A stretch of 64,000 nucleotides of DNA from Linnemannia elongata (GCA_036320915.1 JAXBDG010000014.1:310001-374000); one strand, 5' to 3'. Shown: positions 20,822 through 32,348, counted from the first letter of the stretch. A program made the numbers and translations. The notes: generated by a model not told the origin, from the letters alone.

Positions 20822-23273
20822 TCAAAGCCTGGCACGGACAAGGCTGGGAGGAGCTGATCCTTGCACAAACACCTCAGGCGTAAAAGTACCATGGAACCCA
20901 AACGGGACATGGTGCTTCAATCCAATCGTCGCCAACAACTCCATCGTCTGAGCATCCAACACCGCAAAGTCCGTCGTCTTTCGCTTAGGATGGTACACCT
21001 GCACAACGACAAATCCATCATCCTCCTTGCGCTGATCCACCTCCCCAACAACCGCATATCCACCACGAGGGATAAAACAGGGCTCACCAGTTACACCTTC
21101 ACTCTGCCAAAACTTGGTCCCCTGTCCATGGACGTCGTGCTTCAAGACTGCGGTGAAGTAATGGGGACGCTTGGGGTCACTCGACGCCATCATGTACGTG
21201 AACCGAGTGTCCTGACCATGGCGATAAGGATGGACAGCAGGGAACTCGACCGAAGCTGGATGCAAGACTGTCTGGTAGACCAATGGCTTCTTGGACCAGA
21301 CCTTGTCGTTCGACGCATTGTTGGCATCCCCAAATCGGACCTTAAATCCCGTCAACAGACCAGGCGCCTTGGACGCATTGCTCAACCACGTCTTGTTCTC
21401 AAATTCCATGTTGTATTTCTTGCCTAAACAGACAGCCGTCAGGTCCAAGCCCACAACACGATCCTTCTCAACCAACTCTTGAACATTGCCGAAATGGAAA
21501 ATGTGGCACGGCTCAGGAATGTCCGCCTCGATCCAGGTGCGACCACCCAGGATTTGGTCGGCGACTTGAGGATTACGGGCAATGATCACCAGGCGACAGG
21601 GCAAGTGCTCATAGTAACGCATGGCATCACCAGGTGAAGACAGACCCAAGAAGAACTTGTACACATCGGCTGTCGAGATGTTGACAAAGGGTGTGATCTG
21701 CACAATGTAAAAGTTCTTACTCAGCAGCAAATCGTGAGCGTAGTTCAATCCTGGGATATGGAAGGTCTAGATTATTGTATTTTGGAAGCATAGCACAGGT
21801 GTACGTGAATAAGTAATTTGAGTTGATATGAAAAAGTGTCGAAAACAAGAAAGGCGCATACCTGGAGACTCTTGACGGCCCACTGACGACCATACTCGTT
21901 GATCTGGAGAGAAGGCAGACGGCGGACTCCAGCCTTGGCAGACATGGTTACAAGACGGTCCAGGAATGGGTCATAACGGAAGTGAGCGCCCAATACATTG
22001 AGCTGAAGAGTGCCACCCAATGTTTCTTCACCAATTGTCTCCAACGTAGTTGGGTCTAAGCAATGGGGAAGACCTGCAGATAAATCAAGGGTGAAGGTGT
22101 GAAAGATGTTAGATGCCATATTCATGATTTCAGCCTATAACATATAGACGCAGCGCGTAGGAACAGGACAAAAAGACGGCGAAAATGACATACTGGTTTC
22201 GTGAGCACTGAGCACCTTGCCCTAAAATCATGTCCAGACGACAACAAAGAATGCATGCGTTGGTCAGCAAAACCCTGCGGCGATGCGGAGACAAAGGCCC
22301 CCTTACAAGCAGAGCACAAAAATAACAACAATCAAAGACAAGAAACATACCTCCCACATGTATACATTAGTGTTAGATGGGTTCCTAAACGTCAAGACCG
22401 TCGAACTCTTCTCCCACCCAATCTTGGCCTTGACCAAAGCCGCAATGTTAGACTTGAAGCTATTAGGATCAGTTCCCATCTGACCACGGTAAATCATCTT
22501 CTGGGCAGCCTTCTCCTCAACACGGTGACGCGATTGGACGAAACGCGAGTTGAAGTGAACGTGTCCGTCACCAGGGAAGGACAAGGCTACGATGAGGCCG
22601 TCTCCATCGATGGGGTGGGTCAACTTTGTGGAGCCGACGCTGTCGTTACCTGGGCCTAATTGCCGATAGAGTTATTTTCAATAGAGTGGAGTTTAGAAAT
22701 ATTAGCCAGTGAGACGTTCTTGTGCAGGTAGAAAGAGGTAAAGGGCATGAATGGACGAAGACGGCGGATGAAGGTATGTCAGTGGCGAGCTGGGATAGCG
22801 GGTGAAGTTGATGCTGTTCATGCTCGTGTTCCGTGAGAAAACGACTATGTAGTGAAAAATGGGTTCTGGAGGTAGTGCACAGAAAAGAGAAACATGACAA
22901 GGCACAGGCGTGCACTCCCTTTATCGGATCGGTCGGGGGAAGAAAAATAAACGATGCTAACGAAAGCACGAAGCAAACGTATCGAAACTCTGTTTGTTCC
23001 TGTTCTCTGTTGCTGGTCATTAATGTTTGGCTGCTTGTGGAGAAGAGGGCATAGAAGGAAGAATAAAAGTGTGCGTGTGGAGAAGCAAAACCAGGCAAGA
23101 TATAACTGTGAGAAAAGAGCGAGGATAGTACCGTTGCGAAAGAAGGTGCCAACGAGGTCTTTGGGCAGGGTTCCCTTGATATCGACCTCGGGGACCCAGT
23201 AGGTGAGTGTTTCTCTGGCCTGTGTCTTCCAGCCAGCAGCAGCCTCCTCAGTCGAGAAGTTGATGTGTGCCAT
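20822..23273 (-). CDS. Carotenoid cleavage oxygenase (RPE65/CCD family), five exons
   Basis: Exons 23273-23132, 22655-22351, 22221-22194 (only 28 nt), 22073-21862 and 21766-20822 join in phase to 543 aa; ATG at 23273. Landmarks are FRNGPG after the first splice, HPIDGDGLI, SLPHCLDPTTLETIGE, and the four histidines that hold the Fe(II): H189 (LGAHFRYDP), H240 (NYAHDLLLS), H320 (HIFHFGN) and H521 (VPFGFHG). All are present, so it should be an active non-haem iron dioxygenase cleaving a carotenoid or apocarotenoid double bond. In related Mucoromycota such enzymes start trisporoid pheromone synthesis. The substrate here is unknown, and stilbene-cleaving members of the same family are an alternative. 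No carotenoid synthesis genes lie nearby. Confidence 0.93.
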
Positions 23274-23968
23274 TGTTTTCTACTGAGAACGGGAGGGGAT
23301 GGAAAAGCTGTATGGACGAGATTTATGACAAAGGAATGAAAGAGGGATGAACAAAAAGGAAAGAGTAGAACGAAGGAGGGAAGAGTGAAATGAGAGTGAG
23401 AAGGGAGGGCGTCGAACAAAGGAAAGAAAATAGGAAACGAAAGAGTGAAATAAGAAAAGGCGAGCGAACAGTTTGTCCGAGAGTGTGAAACTAACCTGTT
23501 CTGCCGCTCTCAAGGGTCCTTCGGGATTTCGACCTTGCTCTCTTTCTCACATCCATACACTTTGGCACATGAAAAACAACACACCGCCTCCTTCCCCACA
23601 CATCCGTACCGCGCCCATATATTCACCTCTTCACTCCTGGTGAACGCGTACCAATGCGGGAAGAGAAAATCCACTGGGACAACTTGGCGTTTACTGCTCA
23701 GGCACCGGTTTGGGTATACCATACCTTCTATGCTATGCCGCCGAACTGATAAACTGATGACGGCGCCCACCCGTCAAGTCACCAGCCATTTTTAGACATC
23801 AAAGCGCCGTTTCTTTTTTTATTTTCCTTTTGCTTTGGTTCGAAATTGTTTCTCAAGTGTATCCCAGTCCGCCGTGCTGCAGGTATCAATGCGATGCGAT
23901 AGCAAAGACCAAGATTCAATGACGCTCTCCTGCTCCTTATTTCATAGAGGGAAAGAGTGCTCCTTGTT
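23274..23968. other. Promoter of the carotenoid oxygenase and 3' UTR of CSN4
   Basis: About 700 bases between two minus-strand genes. Purine-rich on the + strand upstream of the oxygenase ATG; no coding region seen. Confidence 0.6.
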
Positions 23969-25711
23969 TTACATGGCAATCTTGGTAGCGACATAGTCAG
24001 GGTACTTGGCGCCAATGATGCCCACCAGCTCTTCTACATGACCACAGAGATCCTGGATACTGGCATCCCATAACGTCGACAACATTGGTGCCTCATGTCC
24101 ACTCAGATCCTGCTCATCCTCCTCATCGATCGCGCCAGCAGCAGCAGTCTCTCCTCCAGAACCACCAGCAGCTGCTCCTCCTGATGCTCCACCGGCTCCC
24201 GAACCTCCCTTTCCACCAGCACCGCCAAGTCGCGACTGGATGCTCTGTGTGCGGTCGAAAAAGATGAGGCGCTCAATCTGATCAATACTTCCCGACATGC
24301 GTCCCTCCATCATCATCTTACTGGCACGAGCCTCAGCCTGCTCGGGCTTAACTCCCAGCAGCGCGCCCAGCTCCTCGAACGAGATGTTGTTGTAAATCTT
24401 GGACGCCGACAGCAAGTTATGCTCAATGACAGCGCGGTCCAAGACTGTAGTGTTGTCAGCCAAAAGCGCCAACTGATGGGGTCTCAAGGTGGTTGCAAAC
24501 TCTTGGACCTCGTTACTCCTGAGAACGCGGTCAAGGTACATCTTTTCGAGGATCGAGAAATGAGGGAGGCGTTGAGAGCGATCATCCTTGTAGAGTGTTG
24601 CCAACATACGAGAACGCTGAGGTCCAGCAGGCGCCAACACAGCGCACACCACAGCCGCAGACCTATGGACATTAACAACGCGGGTATCAGTTCCAGTTTT
24701 GAGACTTCCTGGTAAGTACTCTCTAACAATATAATCAAAGCAGACTCAGGACTTACAGGGTCTGGAGACGCTCGTCAATGTCAATCTCCTGGATGTAACT
24801 GATTTCGTGGTATTGCGAACTGGCCTTCAAGAAGTTGTTCTTGAAATCCGCAATTCTGGCCTGTGAAAGCTTGAAGGTCAACTGGAGGTTGATATCCTTG
24901 GTGTCGCGCATCAGCACTGCAGCGCGGTTGAGGTAAGTGTCAGCCATACCTGCTTCATCGTCCTCCAGGAGCAAACGCACAATGCGGATGTAAATCTCAA
25001 TCTTGAACTCGTTGGGCACAATGCTATTTTGGTTCCAGGTAGTAAATGTTGTGGTTAGGGTTGAGATGATTTCGAGGAGCCTCAAAGATATGGCGCAGTC
25101 AAAGTGCGACACACGGTGGCGTAATAAAAGGCGCGCGTATGTGTGTTCCCATACCGATGACCAGAGTCCAAGGGGACGCCCATCAAGACCTGAGCAGCCT
25201 CTGCCCAGTCCTCCTCACTCTCGTAGATTGTCGCCAAATGCATCCTGATAGCCGACACCTATCACCCATGAGGAAAATGAGGAGGCAGTTGGCATGAGAT
25301 ACGCGTAATCAAGTCTTGCTGGCTTTCTCTGTTGCATGCTCAACACAAAGTCAAAATGGTCAATAACAAACACGACAAAGAGCAAGCACATACCTGCTCT
25401 TCAAAGGAGACGACTCTGCTCTGGACTCTATCAAGGGCATGCTTGTACATGCGCGACTTGCTGTCGGAGGAGAGGTGGGTGGTGGCGTCGATGGCTGCGG
25501 TGACGTCTGACAAGACCTGACGCGAGACGACAAGACCAACGGAATCCTCGGTGGCGGCATTGATGAACTGCTCGAGCCGGAGCTCGGTCTCGTCCTCGCC
25601 ACTTGTGGATGCAGTGTTGAGAATGGATGCGACGAGGTCCTGGTAGCCCTTGATCTTATCCTTTTGGTTGGTGACCTGTGCTATGCTTGTGAGTGTTGCT
25701 TCAATGTCCAT
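23969..25711 (-). CDS. CSN4: COP9 signalosome complex subunit 4
   Basis: Four exons (25711-25394, 25258-25155, 25023-24757, 24662-23969) join to 460 aa. Landmarks are [19 protein letters not shown] and [19 protein letters not shown], then the PCI/winged-helix core [19 protein letters not shown] and [14 protein letters not shown], as in CSN4 (PSMD12-like PCI family). CSN4 is a scaffold subunit of the nuclear/cytosolic COP9 signalosome, which removes NEDD8 from cullins and so controls SCF-type ubiquitin ligases. The protein is about 50 residues longer than the animal form because of a Gly/Ala-rich insert ([13 protein letters not shown] and onward) just after the winged helix. The final helix ([18 protein letters not shown]) is conserved. 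It is transcribed divergently from LST8 across 407 bases. Confidence 0.94.
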
Positions 25712-26118
25712 GGCGTTTCCTTTCTGTTGGTGTTAATTCGTTTTTTGGTGGGGTTGGTGGTTGTTTGGTTTATGTGTGTTAGGTGCGATGGCGCAGGTGG
25801 ACGTGACGAGGGTGAAGAGGAGGTAATAGAAGAGGAAAGAAGTGAAGACGGCGATGAGAGAGAAGAAGAATAAAAAGTCGACTTCGAAGACTGACAGATA
25901 CGCCTTTTCGAACGTTGCGTTGGCCTTTGGACTCGCCACCACTGCAAGTCAGCGTGGAGGGGGTTTGACAGGGGTCAGAGACCGTCAAATGGGCTACACG
26001 TGACCATTTTTAGCCCAAGCGCAGTTTGACCGAACTGAATAAAGAAAAAGGCGGGTCCACGTTTCTCTCTCACACTTCACACTTCCTCAGGACCAAGGAC
26101 AAGGGAACAGGAAGAGCA
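25712..26118. promoter_or_regulatory. Shared divergent promoter of CSN4 and LST8
   Basis: The two ATGs (25711 on -, 26119 on +) are 407 bases apart, so both promoters and 5' UTRs lie here. The CSN4 side is purine-rich and carries GAA/GAG-type repeats. No clear TATA box is visible on either side. Confidence 0.65.
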
Positions 26119-27505
26119 ATGCCGACTGCAAGGACTCACTCCAAGGGACAACACCACTCAAACTACCCTAGCCAACAACACCCGCACCCTCATCAACAGC
26201 AGCAACAACAGCAGCAACAACAACAGCAGCAGCACGACTCCCATTCAGTCATCCTCGTCACAGCCGGCTACGACCATGTCATTCGTTTCTGGTAAGACAC
26301 GACATACAGTCAAAGGGCTGAAAAGTTGGAGATACTCGTAGTAAATCGTATACTTACCGAACTCAATTGGATCTAACTGCTATCAATAACCACCTGTATC
26401 TTACTTAGGGAGGCATTGAGTGGTATCTGCTCAAGGACAATCCAACATCCCGACGCAGTAAGTCGTTAAAAAATATACACCCCAATTATTCTTCACCCGC
26501 ATCAAAACAGAGTTCACCCCCAAACAACCCTACTCAAACACGCCATCACTCCGTTACCTTAATGTTTCCTAGCAAGTGAACAAGTTGTGTATTTCACCAG
26601 ATAAACAATACCTCGCAGCAGCCAGCAACCAACACGTCCGACTTTACGACATCAACAGCGGACACCCAAACCCCATCGTTTCCTTCAAGGGTCATACCAG
26701 CAACGTCACTGCCGTTGCCTTTCACTGCGAGGGCAAATGGATGGTCACTGCCAGTGAGGATCACACCTTGAAGATTTGGGATATTCGGTACTTTTCAACT
26801 TTTTCTTTCGAGCATGGGAACATTTATTTGATAGGATATTACGAACACAACTTGGACTTGAAGAAATACTCATGTGCTTTTTTACCTATATCCTACAGGT
26901 GCCCGGATGCGCAGAGGAACTTTGATCACAAGGCCCCCGTGAACGACGTGGTAATCCACCCAAACCAAGGCGAACTCATCTCCTGCGACCAAAACGGTTC
27001 CATCAAACTCTGGGACCTAGGCGAATCCTCCTGCACACACGAACTGGTCCCCGAAGAAGACGTCCCCATCCGTTCCGTGACCGTCGCCAACGACGGCTCC
27101 TCCCTCGTCGCCGCCAACAACAAGGGCAACTGCTACGTCTGGAAAATGGCCCACACCCGAGACTTTACCGACCTCCAACCCATCACCAAATTCGCGGCCC
27201 ATGACAAGTATATTACCAAATGTGTCCTTTCTCCCGACGTCAAGCATTTGGCGACTTGTTCTGCGGACAGTACGGTCAAGATCTGGAAAACTGATAACTA
27301 TTCGTTCGAGTTGGAGAAGACGCTTGTGGGGCACCAGCGTTGGGTTTGGGATTGTGCATTCTCGGCGGATTCAGCGTATTTGGTAACAGCCAGTTCGGAT
27401 AATGCCGCGCGGTTGTGGGAGTTGTCATCTGGAGATACTATTCGGCAGTATAATGGGCACCAGAAGGCTTGTGTCTGTGTCGCTCTCAACGATCTCTCAA
27501 CATAG
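26119..27505 (+). CDS. LST8: TOR complex subunit LST8 (seven-bladed WD40 protein)
   Basis: Four exons (26119-26291, 26409-26457, 26573-26787, 26899-27505) give 347 aa. The core begins VILVTAGYDHVIRFWEALSG, followed by CSRTIQHPD, NKLCISPDKQYLAAA, HTSNVTAVAFHCEGKWMVT, APVNDVVIHPNQGELISCDQ, and ends with the seventh blade HQRWVWDCAFSADS...ARLWELSSG. This order is diagnostic of LST8/mLST8, which binds the TOR kinase domain in TORC1 and TORC2. The unusual part is an N-terminal extension of about 40 residues rich in His and Gln, encoded by a CAG/CAA tract at about 26198-26232 that would be length-variable. An internal start after the tract would give the common length, but no good ATG lies there. 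Confidence 0.95.
26198..26232 (+). repeat. CAG/CAA microsatellite coding poly-Gln in LST8 exon 1
   Basis: A run of CAG and CAA triplets coding about 13 glutamines, preceded by His/Pro codons. Mixed codons suggest it is partly stabilised against slippage. Confidence 0.85.
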
Positions 27506-27757
27506 TTGTCTGCTTTCATGAAGCTCAGTTGTGGTTGCGGAGGAAATAGAATACAATTAACCAAACCCAGTTTTTTTTTCAGAGGCATTATTTTGTGATT
27601 GCGCGAAGCAACTTTGTTATTTTCTTCGATGGCGAGTAAAAGTACGAAAACGAAAAAGTGTCAGATATTTGCTATCCAAGGAAACTACATACTTTGACTA
27701 CAACTACCACCGATGTTCAGTCTCCAGAAGAGAAAAAAGAGAAAACGAGACACACTA

Positions 27758-28567
27758 TTAAACGGCCATACCGCCGTTAATCCTCAGAACCTGCCCATTG
27801 ACCCACCTCGCAGCATCACTCGCCAAAAATCCCACAACTCCCGCCACATCCCCAACCTCTCCCAACCTCCCCTCAGGATGCAAGCCCGCAAAGAATCCCA
27901 ACGCCGCCTCATCCTTAATATCCTGCCTCAACCCCTCGGTATCAATTGGTCCTGGAGCAACACTGTTAACCGTGATTCCGGACCCACCAAAGGACTTGTC
28001 CTTGGCAAGGGTGCGGGTCACCTGTTCGAGTGCTCCCTTGGTCGCGCAGTAGAGGAAGTGGTCTCCCTGGACGAGGGAGAGAGATGTCAGGGTTGTGGAG
28101 ACCGTGATGATGCGCGCGCCGCCGGCAGTGTTGGGGACGGGAGTGGACTGGGCCTTGGCGAGGTGGGGGTGTGCGAGTTTCGCGAAGAACATGGGACCCT
28201 TAACGTTTGTATCGAACGCCTCGAGGTACGACTCTTCCGTCATGTCATGAACCGACTCGTAGTACAACCAAGCGGCGTTCAAGACCACGACATCCAAACG
28301 CCCAAACGTGGCGATGGTCTCCGCGAGGAGTTTCTTACCCTGATCGATCTTGGCGATGTTAGCCTGCACCGCAATCGCACGGACCGGGTTGGTGGAGATA
28401 GAGGTGGGGAGAGCGGCGATGAGGTCGACGACTTCTTGGGCTTTGGCGACGTTGGAGTGGTAGTTGACGACGATATTGAAGCCGTCCTGGGCTAAGCGGA
28501 GGGCGATGGCGCGGCCGATTCCGCGGGAGGAGCCAGTAACAAGGGCAACGCGACGGGTGGAAGTCAT
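27758..28567 (-). CDS. Short-chain dehydrogenase/reductase (FabG-like)
   Basis: Single exon, 269 aa from ATG 28567. It has the Rossmann dinucleotide motif TGSSRGIG (11-18), LNAA (96-99) in place of NNAG, a Ser/Thr cluster at 157-162 where the catalytic serine is expected, YCATK with Y173 and K177, VNSVAPGPIDT, and the C-terminal VNGQVLRINGG. This is a classical SDR, closest in style to 3-oxoacyl-ACP reductase-type enzymes, and it probably uses NADP(H) given SSR after the first glycine. It should be catalytically competent; the substrate cannot be told. The lack of introns among multi-intron neighbours is compatible with acquisition from bacteria or with retroposition, but is not evidence on its own. 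Confidence 0.93.
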   Translation of the reverse strand: MTSTRRVALVTGSSRGIGRAIALRLAQDGFNIVVNYHSNVAKAQEVVDLIAALPTSISTNPVRAIAVQANIAKIDQGKKLLAETIATFGRLDVVVLNAAWLYYESVHDMTEESYLEAFDTNVKGPMFFAKLAHPHLAKAQSTPVPNTAGGARIITVSTTLTSLSLVQGDHFLYCATKGALEQVTRTLAKDKSFGGSGITVNSVAPGPIDTEGLRQDIKDEAALGFFAGLHPEGRLGEVGDVAGVVGFLASDAARWVNGQVLRINGGMAV

Positions 28568-29580
28568 TTTTTGTTGTTGTTGTTGATGCTTAACTGGTGG
28601 AGAGGGTGTTTTTGGTTTGTTTTGTGTGAGGCCGCTTGTTGAAGTGTTGTTTGTGATGTTGAGCTATGAGAAATCTGGTGATTGTCGCTCTCTTTTATAC
28701 TTGTTCCTTGCCTTCAAGGACCACTATCATACAAACCTAACCCTTCACACCAATTATCTACTCACCTCACAAGTGAACCTGAAAGGATTTGATGAAAACC
28801 TCATCTCGGCCAAGAAAGGCGACGACGAAAGCTGTGAGCGTTCACAAGATGTCGTTTTTTTTTTCAATCGAGCGAATCTGACGCTTGGATACTTTGGTCT
28901 GCGTCACTAAGGAACAAGCATCTAACCAATGAAAAGCATAGAACTGACCTCCGACGCTTACTATCTCCTGACGTGTAGGGAAGGAAAGAGAAAAGAAGAG
29001 CCATAACGTTGTGAAGGTGAGGTCGTCTCCAAGAAATCCTACAGTGATGCAAAAAAGAGAACAGAGGAAACGCTTGCACATTGCGCGTCTTGAAAATAAG
29101 AGGATAGGATCAGATCAACCAATCAAATCCCAGACTCGTTTCCACAATGAATAAAAAAAAAAGGTTTGTCGAACAAAATCATTTTTCGAGTAGGACAGGG
29201 TGGAATAAAAAAAAGGATTGAATCCATTGCATATTATAATCTCGCTATGGTAGTCCTCCCATTGGTGTACAAAAGACAGACGAGAAGTATCTTCGCCTAT
29301 CGATTCCTATATCTCCTCCCTTTAGCTCTGCGGTGTCGTTTTGCAGAAGCGATTGTCATGATAAGGAGCTCGTTGTCAGCGAAAAAAGAAAGATGTATAG
29401 TCTATGCAAGATAACGAACTCTAGCTAGTTCGTGTTTTGTGTGTTTTTTTAATAGTTCAATGCTAATTCACAGACAAGCTCGCCTCGATGCCGTGTCTTC
29501 ATACGTCCATATCCATCAGCCTTCCTGCCTCTACTCCGGCTCCAATCCCGTAACTCCAAAATGCGTCTCCAACAGCTCCC
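28568..29580. other. Spacer without recognised genes
   Basis: About 1 kb between the SDR start and the RRP40 stop, both on the minus strand. T-rich and A-rich runs near 28855 and 29152-29162; no coding frame with family-like sequence, and no tRNA seen. Confidence 0.6.
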
Positions 29581-30594
29581 TTACATCTTCTCAACCAAAC
29601 TCTTGACCATCGCAGAACATTCTGCAGAGTTCAAATACTCTGAGTTCCGGATCGCATTGCAGATCAAAATCGTATGCTGAGTGTTCGCAGAGTTGACCCA
29701 AACCTTGCCATTGGTACCCACAGCCATCTCAAAGGGGATATGCTGACCCAACAGTCTCAGCACCAAGTTCTTGGGATCCAATAACCGACGTGCGAGACCC
29801 AACGAGATCTTGATCACAAAGCCACCCTTGAGTTCTCCGAACCCATCGGCCTTTCCTGTAGTTGGGTTCATGCATTCCAGTTCGGCTTCCATGTCCTTGT
29901 TGGCCATCGATACCCTGCAGTACAGCAAATCTCCAATCTGTTTGTTGTGATAAGAGTCGCAGATGCGGAAGAAAGTTAGTCTCGGAAATGCTAACAGTTG
30001 GGTGTCGCTCAAGGAGTTAAACATCCTCCTGTCAATGGTGAAACGAAAATCCTGTTGTCCAAGATACTGAAGTAAATAGAATACGTACGTTATGATTGGG
30101 CTTGTTGCGCTTGGTGGCACCCTCAAAGGCCAAAACGCCCAACAATGCTGGCTGAGATGCTCCAATGTCGACCTTGTAATGCTCTGCAGACTTTCCAGTG
30201 ACCACTCCAATTATTGACTCTCCTTGTGCCGCCACATACTATTCATCACATCGAAAAGGAATACGAGATTGATGTTAGTATGGTTGACACAAGACAAATA
30301 AAACTCCTACGTCGAAGCAGACTTCAAGAACAGTCTGTAACCAATGGCACCTAATAGACAAGAACATACTCGACGCTGGTTGCTCTCGACCCACCACCGG
30401 TTGCCGACAGCGTTATGCTTAAGGATCCCGGCCTTGACCGCAGTAATAGAGTCGTCGTCCATGGGTGCCAATCCTGGCCCCAGTGTCAAACGGTGTGCTG
30501 CTGACGAATCCTCCATAAGGCCATATTCGGGAAGTTGATCTCCTGGGAGGACGATGAGGAGCTTGGACTCTTCTTCTGTGGTTATTGAGGCCAT
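29581..30594 (-). CDS. RRP40: Exosome complex component RRP40
   Basis: Three exons (30594-30370, 30238-30089, 29937-29581) join in phase to 243 aa, the usual length. The order is IVLPGDQL, RLTLGPGL, then the S1 part YVAAQGESIIGVVTGKS...YKVDIG, LAFEGATKRNKPNHN, IGDLLYCRVSMANKDMEAEL, and the KH-like GGFVIKISLGLARRLL with PFEMAVGTNGKVWV. This is the RNA-binding cap subunit EXOSC3/Rrp40 of the nuclear and cytoplasmic RNA exosome, which feeds 3' ends of RNA into the Rrp44 channel. A longer open frame continues into the second intron, but the spliced form restores the conserved NKPN-IGDL junction. Confident assignment. Confidence 0.96.
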
Positions 30595-31399
30595 GGCTGT
30601 GTGTATGGTGATATGTGTGTGGTTGTTTTGTTTGTTTTGGTGGCGTCCGGTGTGTTGTTGAATTCAGGTCAGGACACGGAGTGCGAGTAGGGGAATGCGA
30701 GACAGTATGTGCGGTGACGAAAGAAGGGTATGAATTGCTTTTGTTAATGGAAAGTTCCTGTTCGCTCTTCTCTATTCCTGTTCAGTTGTGCGATGAGTTC
30801 TCCTGTCGAAAGGCGCGCGTGTGGTTGCTTTTCCTTGGTTGTTTGCTCGAATGAAGCTGCAAGAAAAAAAGAAAAAAAAAAAAAAGGAAAGGGATCTGTT
30901 TGCTTGCCACTTCAGAGATTTGACAGTCTCAATCATGTGATTTTGATTAAGGGGTGTGAAAGGGATCAATTAGGTTATGGAAGCGAGAAGAGAGAATGAC
31001 AGACATGTGCAAGAGGGGTGGAAAAAAAGAAACGGTGTCACCGTTCTGTGTGGAGAGAGAGAAACACGATCAAAATTAGGCGCGCATGCGGTCATCTTGT
31101 GGATGAAAGAAGATATCTTTTCTCTCTTTCACTTGAAAGAGAAGATCTTGACAGCCTAATTCAATCCGTCTTGGACATGCACATGCTTCTGCGCTACGCC
31201 TCTCAGCTTTTCTTACTCTCGTTAACTAACTCGTTCAAACAAAGCAATCGGTTCACAAAAGTGAAGATAGAATACATTGGTGGTTTATTCGCAGAGAGAT
31301 CTCAAATCGAGGTACAAAAGAGCGAAAAGGAAAGGTAGAAAAACCTCTCGCATCTTTTTTAAAAGGTAGTGAAAAAGAAAGGGAAAGAGAAAAAAGTAT
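30595..31399. other. Promoter of RRP40 and 3' region of the SCP2 gene
   Basis: About 800 bases. Contains a GT-rich stretch directly upstream of the RRP40 ATG, an A-rich run (30866-30888) and AG-rich sequence near the SCP2 stop. No coding region seen. Confidence 0.6.
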
Positions 31400-32348
31400 T
31401 TACAGCTTGGCCTTGACCTTGTCCTTGGAAGACTTGAGGACAGTGTCGAGCTTGGTGGCCATCATGACGTTACCCTTGACCTTGATCTTTCCAGACATGA
31501 AGAGCTTCTGTCCGTTGGCCTTGCCGTCAGCAAGATCGACAAAGTCCTGATCGACAATGTCGATGACGATGTCGGCCTTGAGCTTGTCGACGGTTCCCTG
31601 GTGCAGGGCACCAGTGCCGTTCTTCAAGTCCAAGGTCCAGGTGCCGATCTTGCCGGCCTTGTTCTTGACGTTGAACTGGAAAACTCCCTTGACCTTGCTG
31701 ACCTGCTCCTTGCGCTCGGCCTCGGAGAGGGTCTTGAGCGACTCGTTGATCTGTTCGAGGACAGCAGAGGATTCGAAACCGTCGATTTTAATAGCTGTAA
31801 AAGAGGGGAGGGGAGTGAACAGGAAAAGGAAGATAAACAAGGGTCAATTTACTGTCAGAGTCAGCACGGAGTGGTTACATTATCTACACCACGTCGCCTC
31901 TGAAGAGGCATGTGCTTTTGCTAATGTTGTTGCAGGCCCGTTGTTTAGGGTATACATCGCAAGTGGTGGTGAAAGCGGTGGCCCGAGAGAGATCCAATCC
32001 TCGGCTGCTGGCATCCTGTGCGTCGTCTTTTTCCCGTCTCGGCTGGCGTGGACTGCATTGTCGACGGCTCTTGTAGCAATTGACCTGGACACCGAAGTGG
32101 GAGTTGAGAGTGAGGTTTCAAGAGAGACGAAAAGTGGTGTCCATCCTGGTAGGATGCCTTAAAGGCAGAATGCGGATTGATATCCCCGGAGATGGGAGGA
32201 AGTCGAGGTCGATGTCGTTTGTTGTCGTAGGTGCTGTTGTTGTATGAAAGGCAAGACAGGCAAAGCGAGCAAGACAACGTTCTTTCATGCAACAGCAATG
32301 ACGAGGCTAGCAATGAGCGAGCGAGTGATGAAGAGTGGACTTACACAT
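31400..32348 (-). CDS. SCP2 sterol-carrier domain protein, peroxisomal, with a 4-nt first coding exon
   Basis: The main exon (31794-31400) encodes IKIDGFESSAVLEQINESL through TWTLDLKNG, KADIVIDIVDQDFVDLADG and LFMSGKIKVKGNVM to the end, a complete SCP2 lipid-transfer domain. It has no ATG of its own at the right place; the open frame upstream of it lacks family sequence. A canonical acceptor (TTTTACAG) precedes 31794. 549 bases upstream, ATGT at 32348-32345 is followed directly by donor GTAAGT. Joining them gives M-S-I-K-I-D-G-F, the normal start of fungal SCP2 proteins, and a 132-aa product. The C-terminus is AKL, a PTS1-like signal, so the protein should enter peroxisomes and carry sterols, acyl-CoA or other lipids. 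Confidence 0.9.

Noticed and set aside
27713..28495. 260-codon + strand frame over the dehydrogenase
   Set aside because: Shadow of the SDR gene, whose Rossmann and YxxxK motifs are clear on the minus strand.
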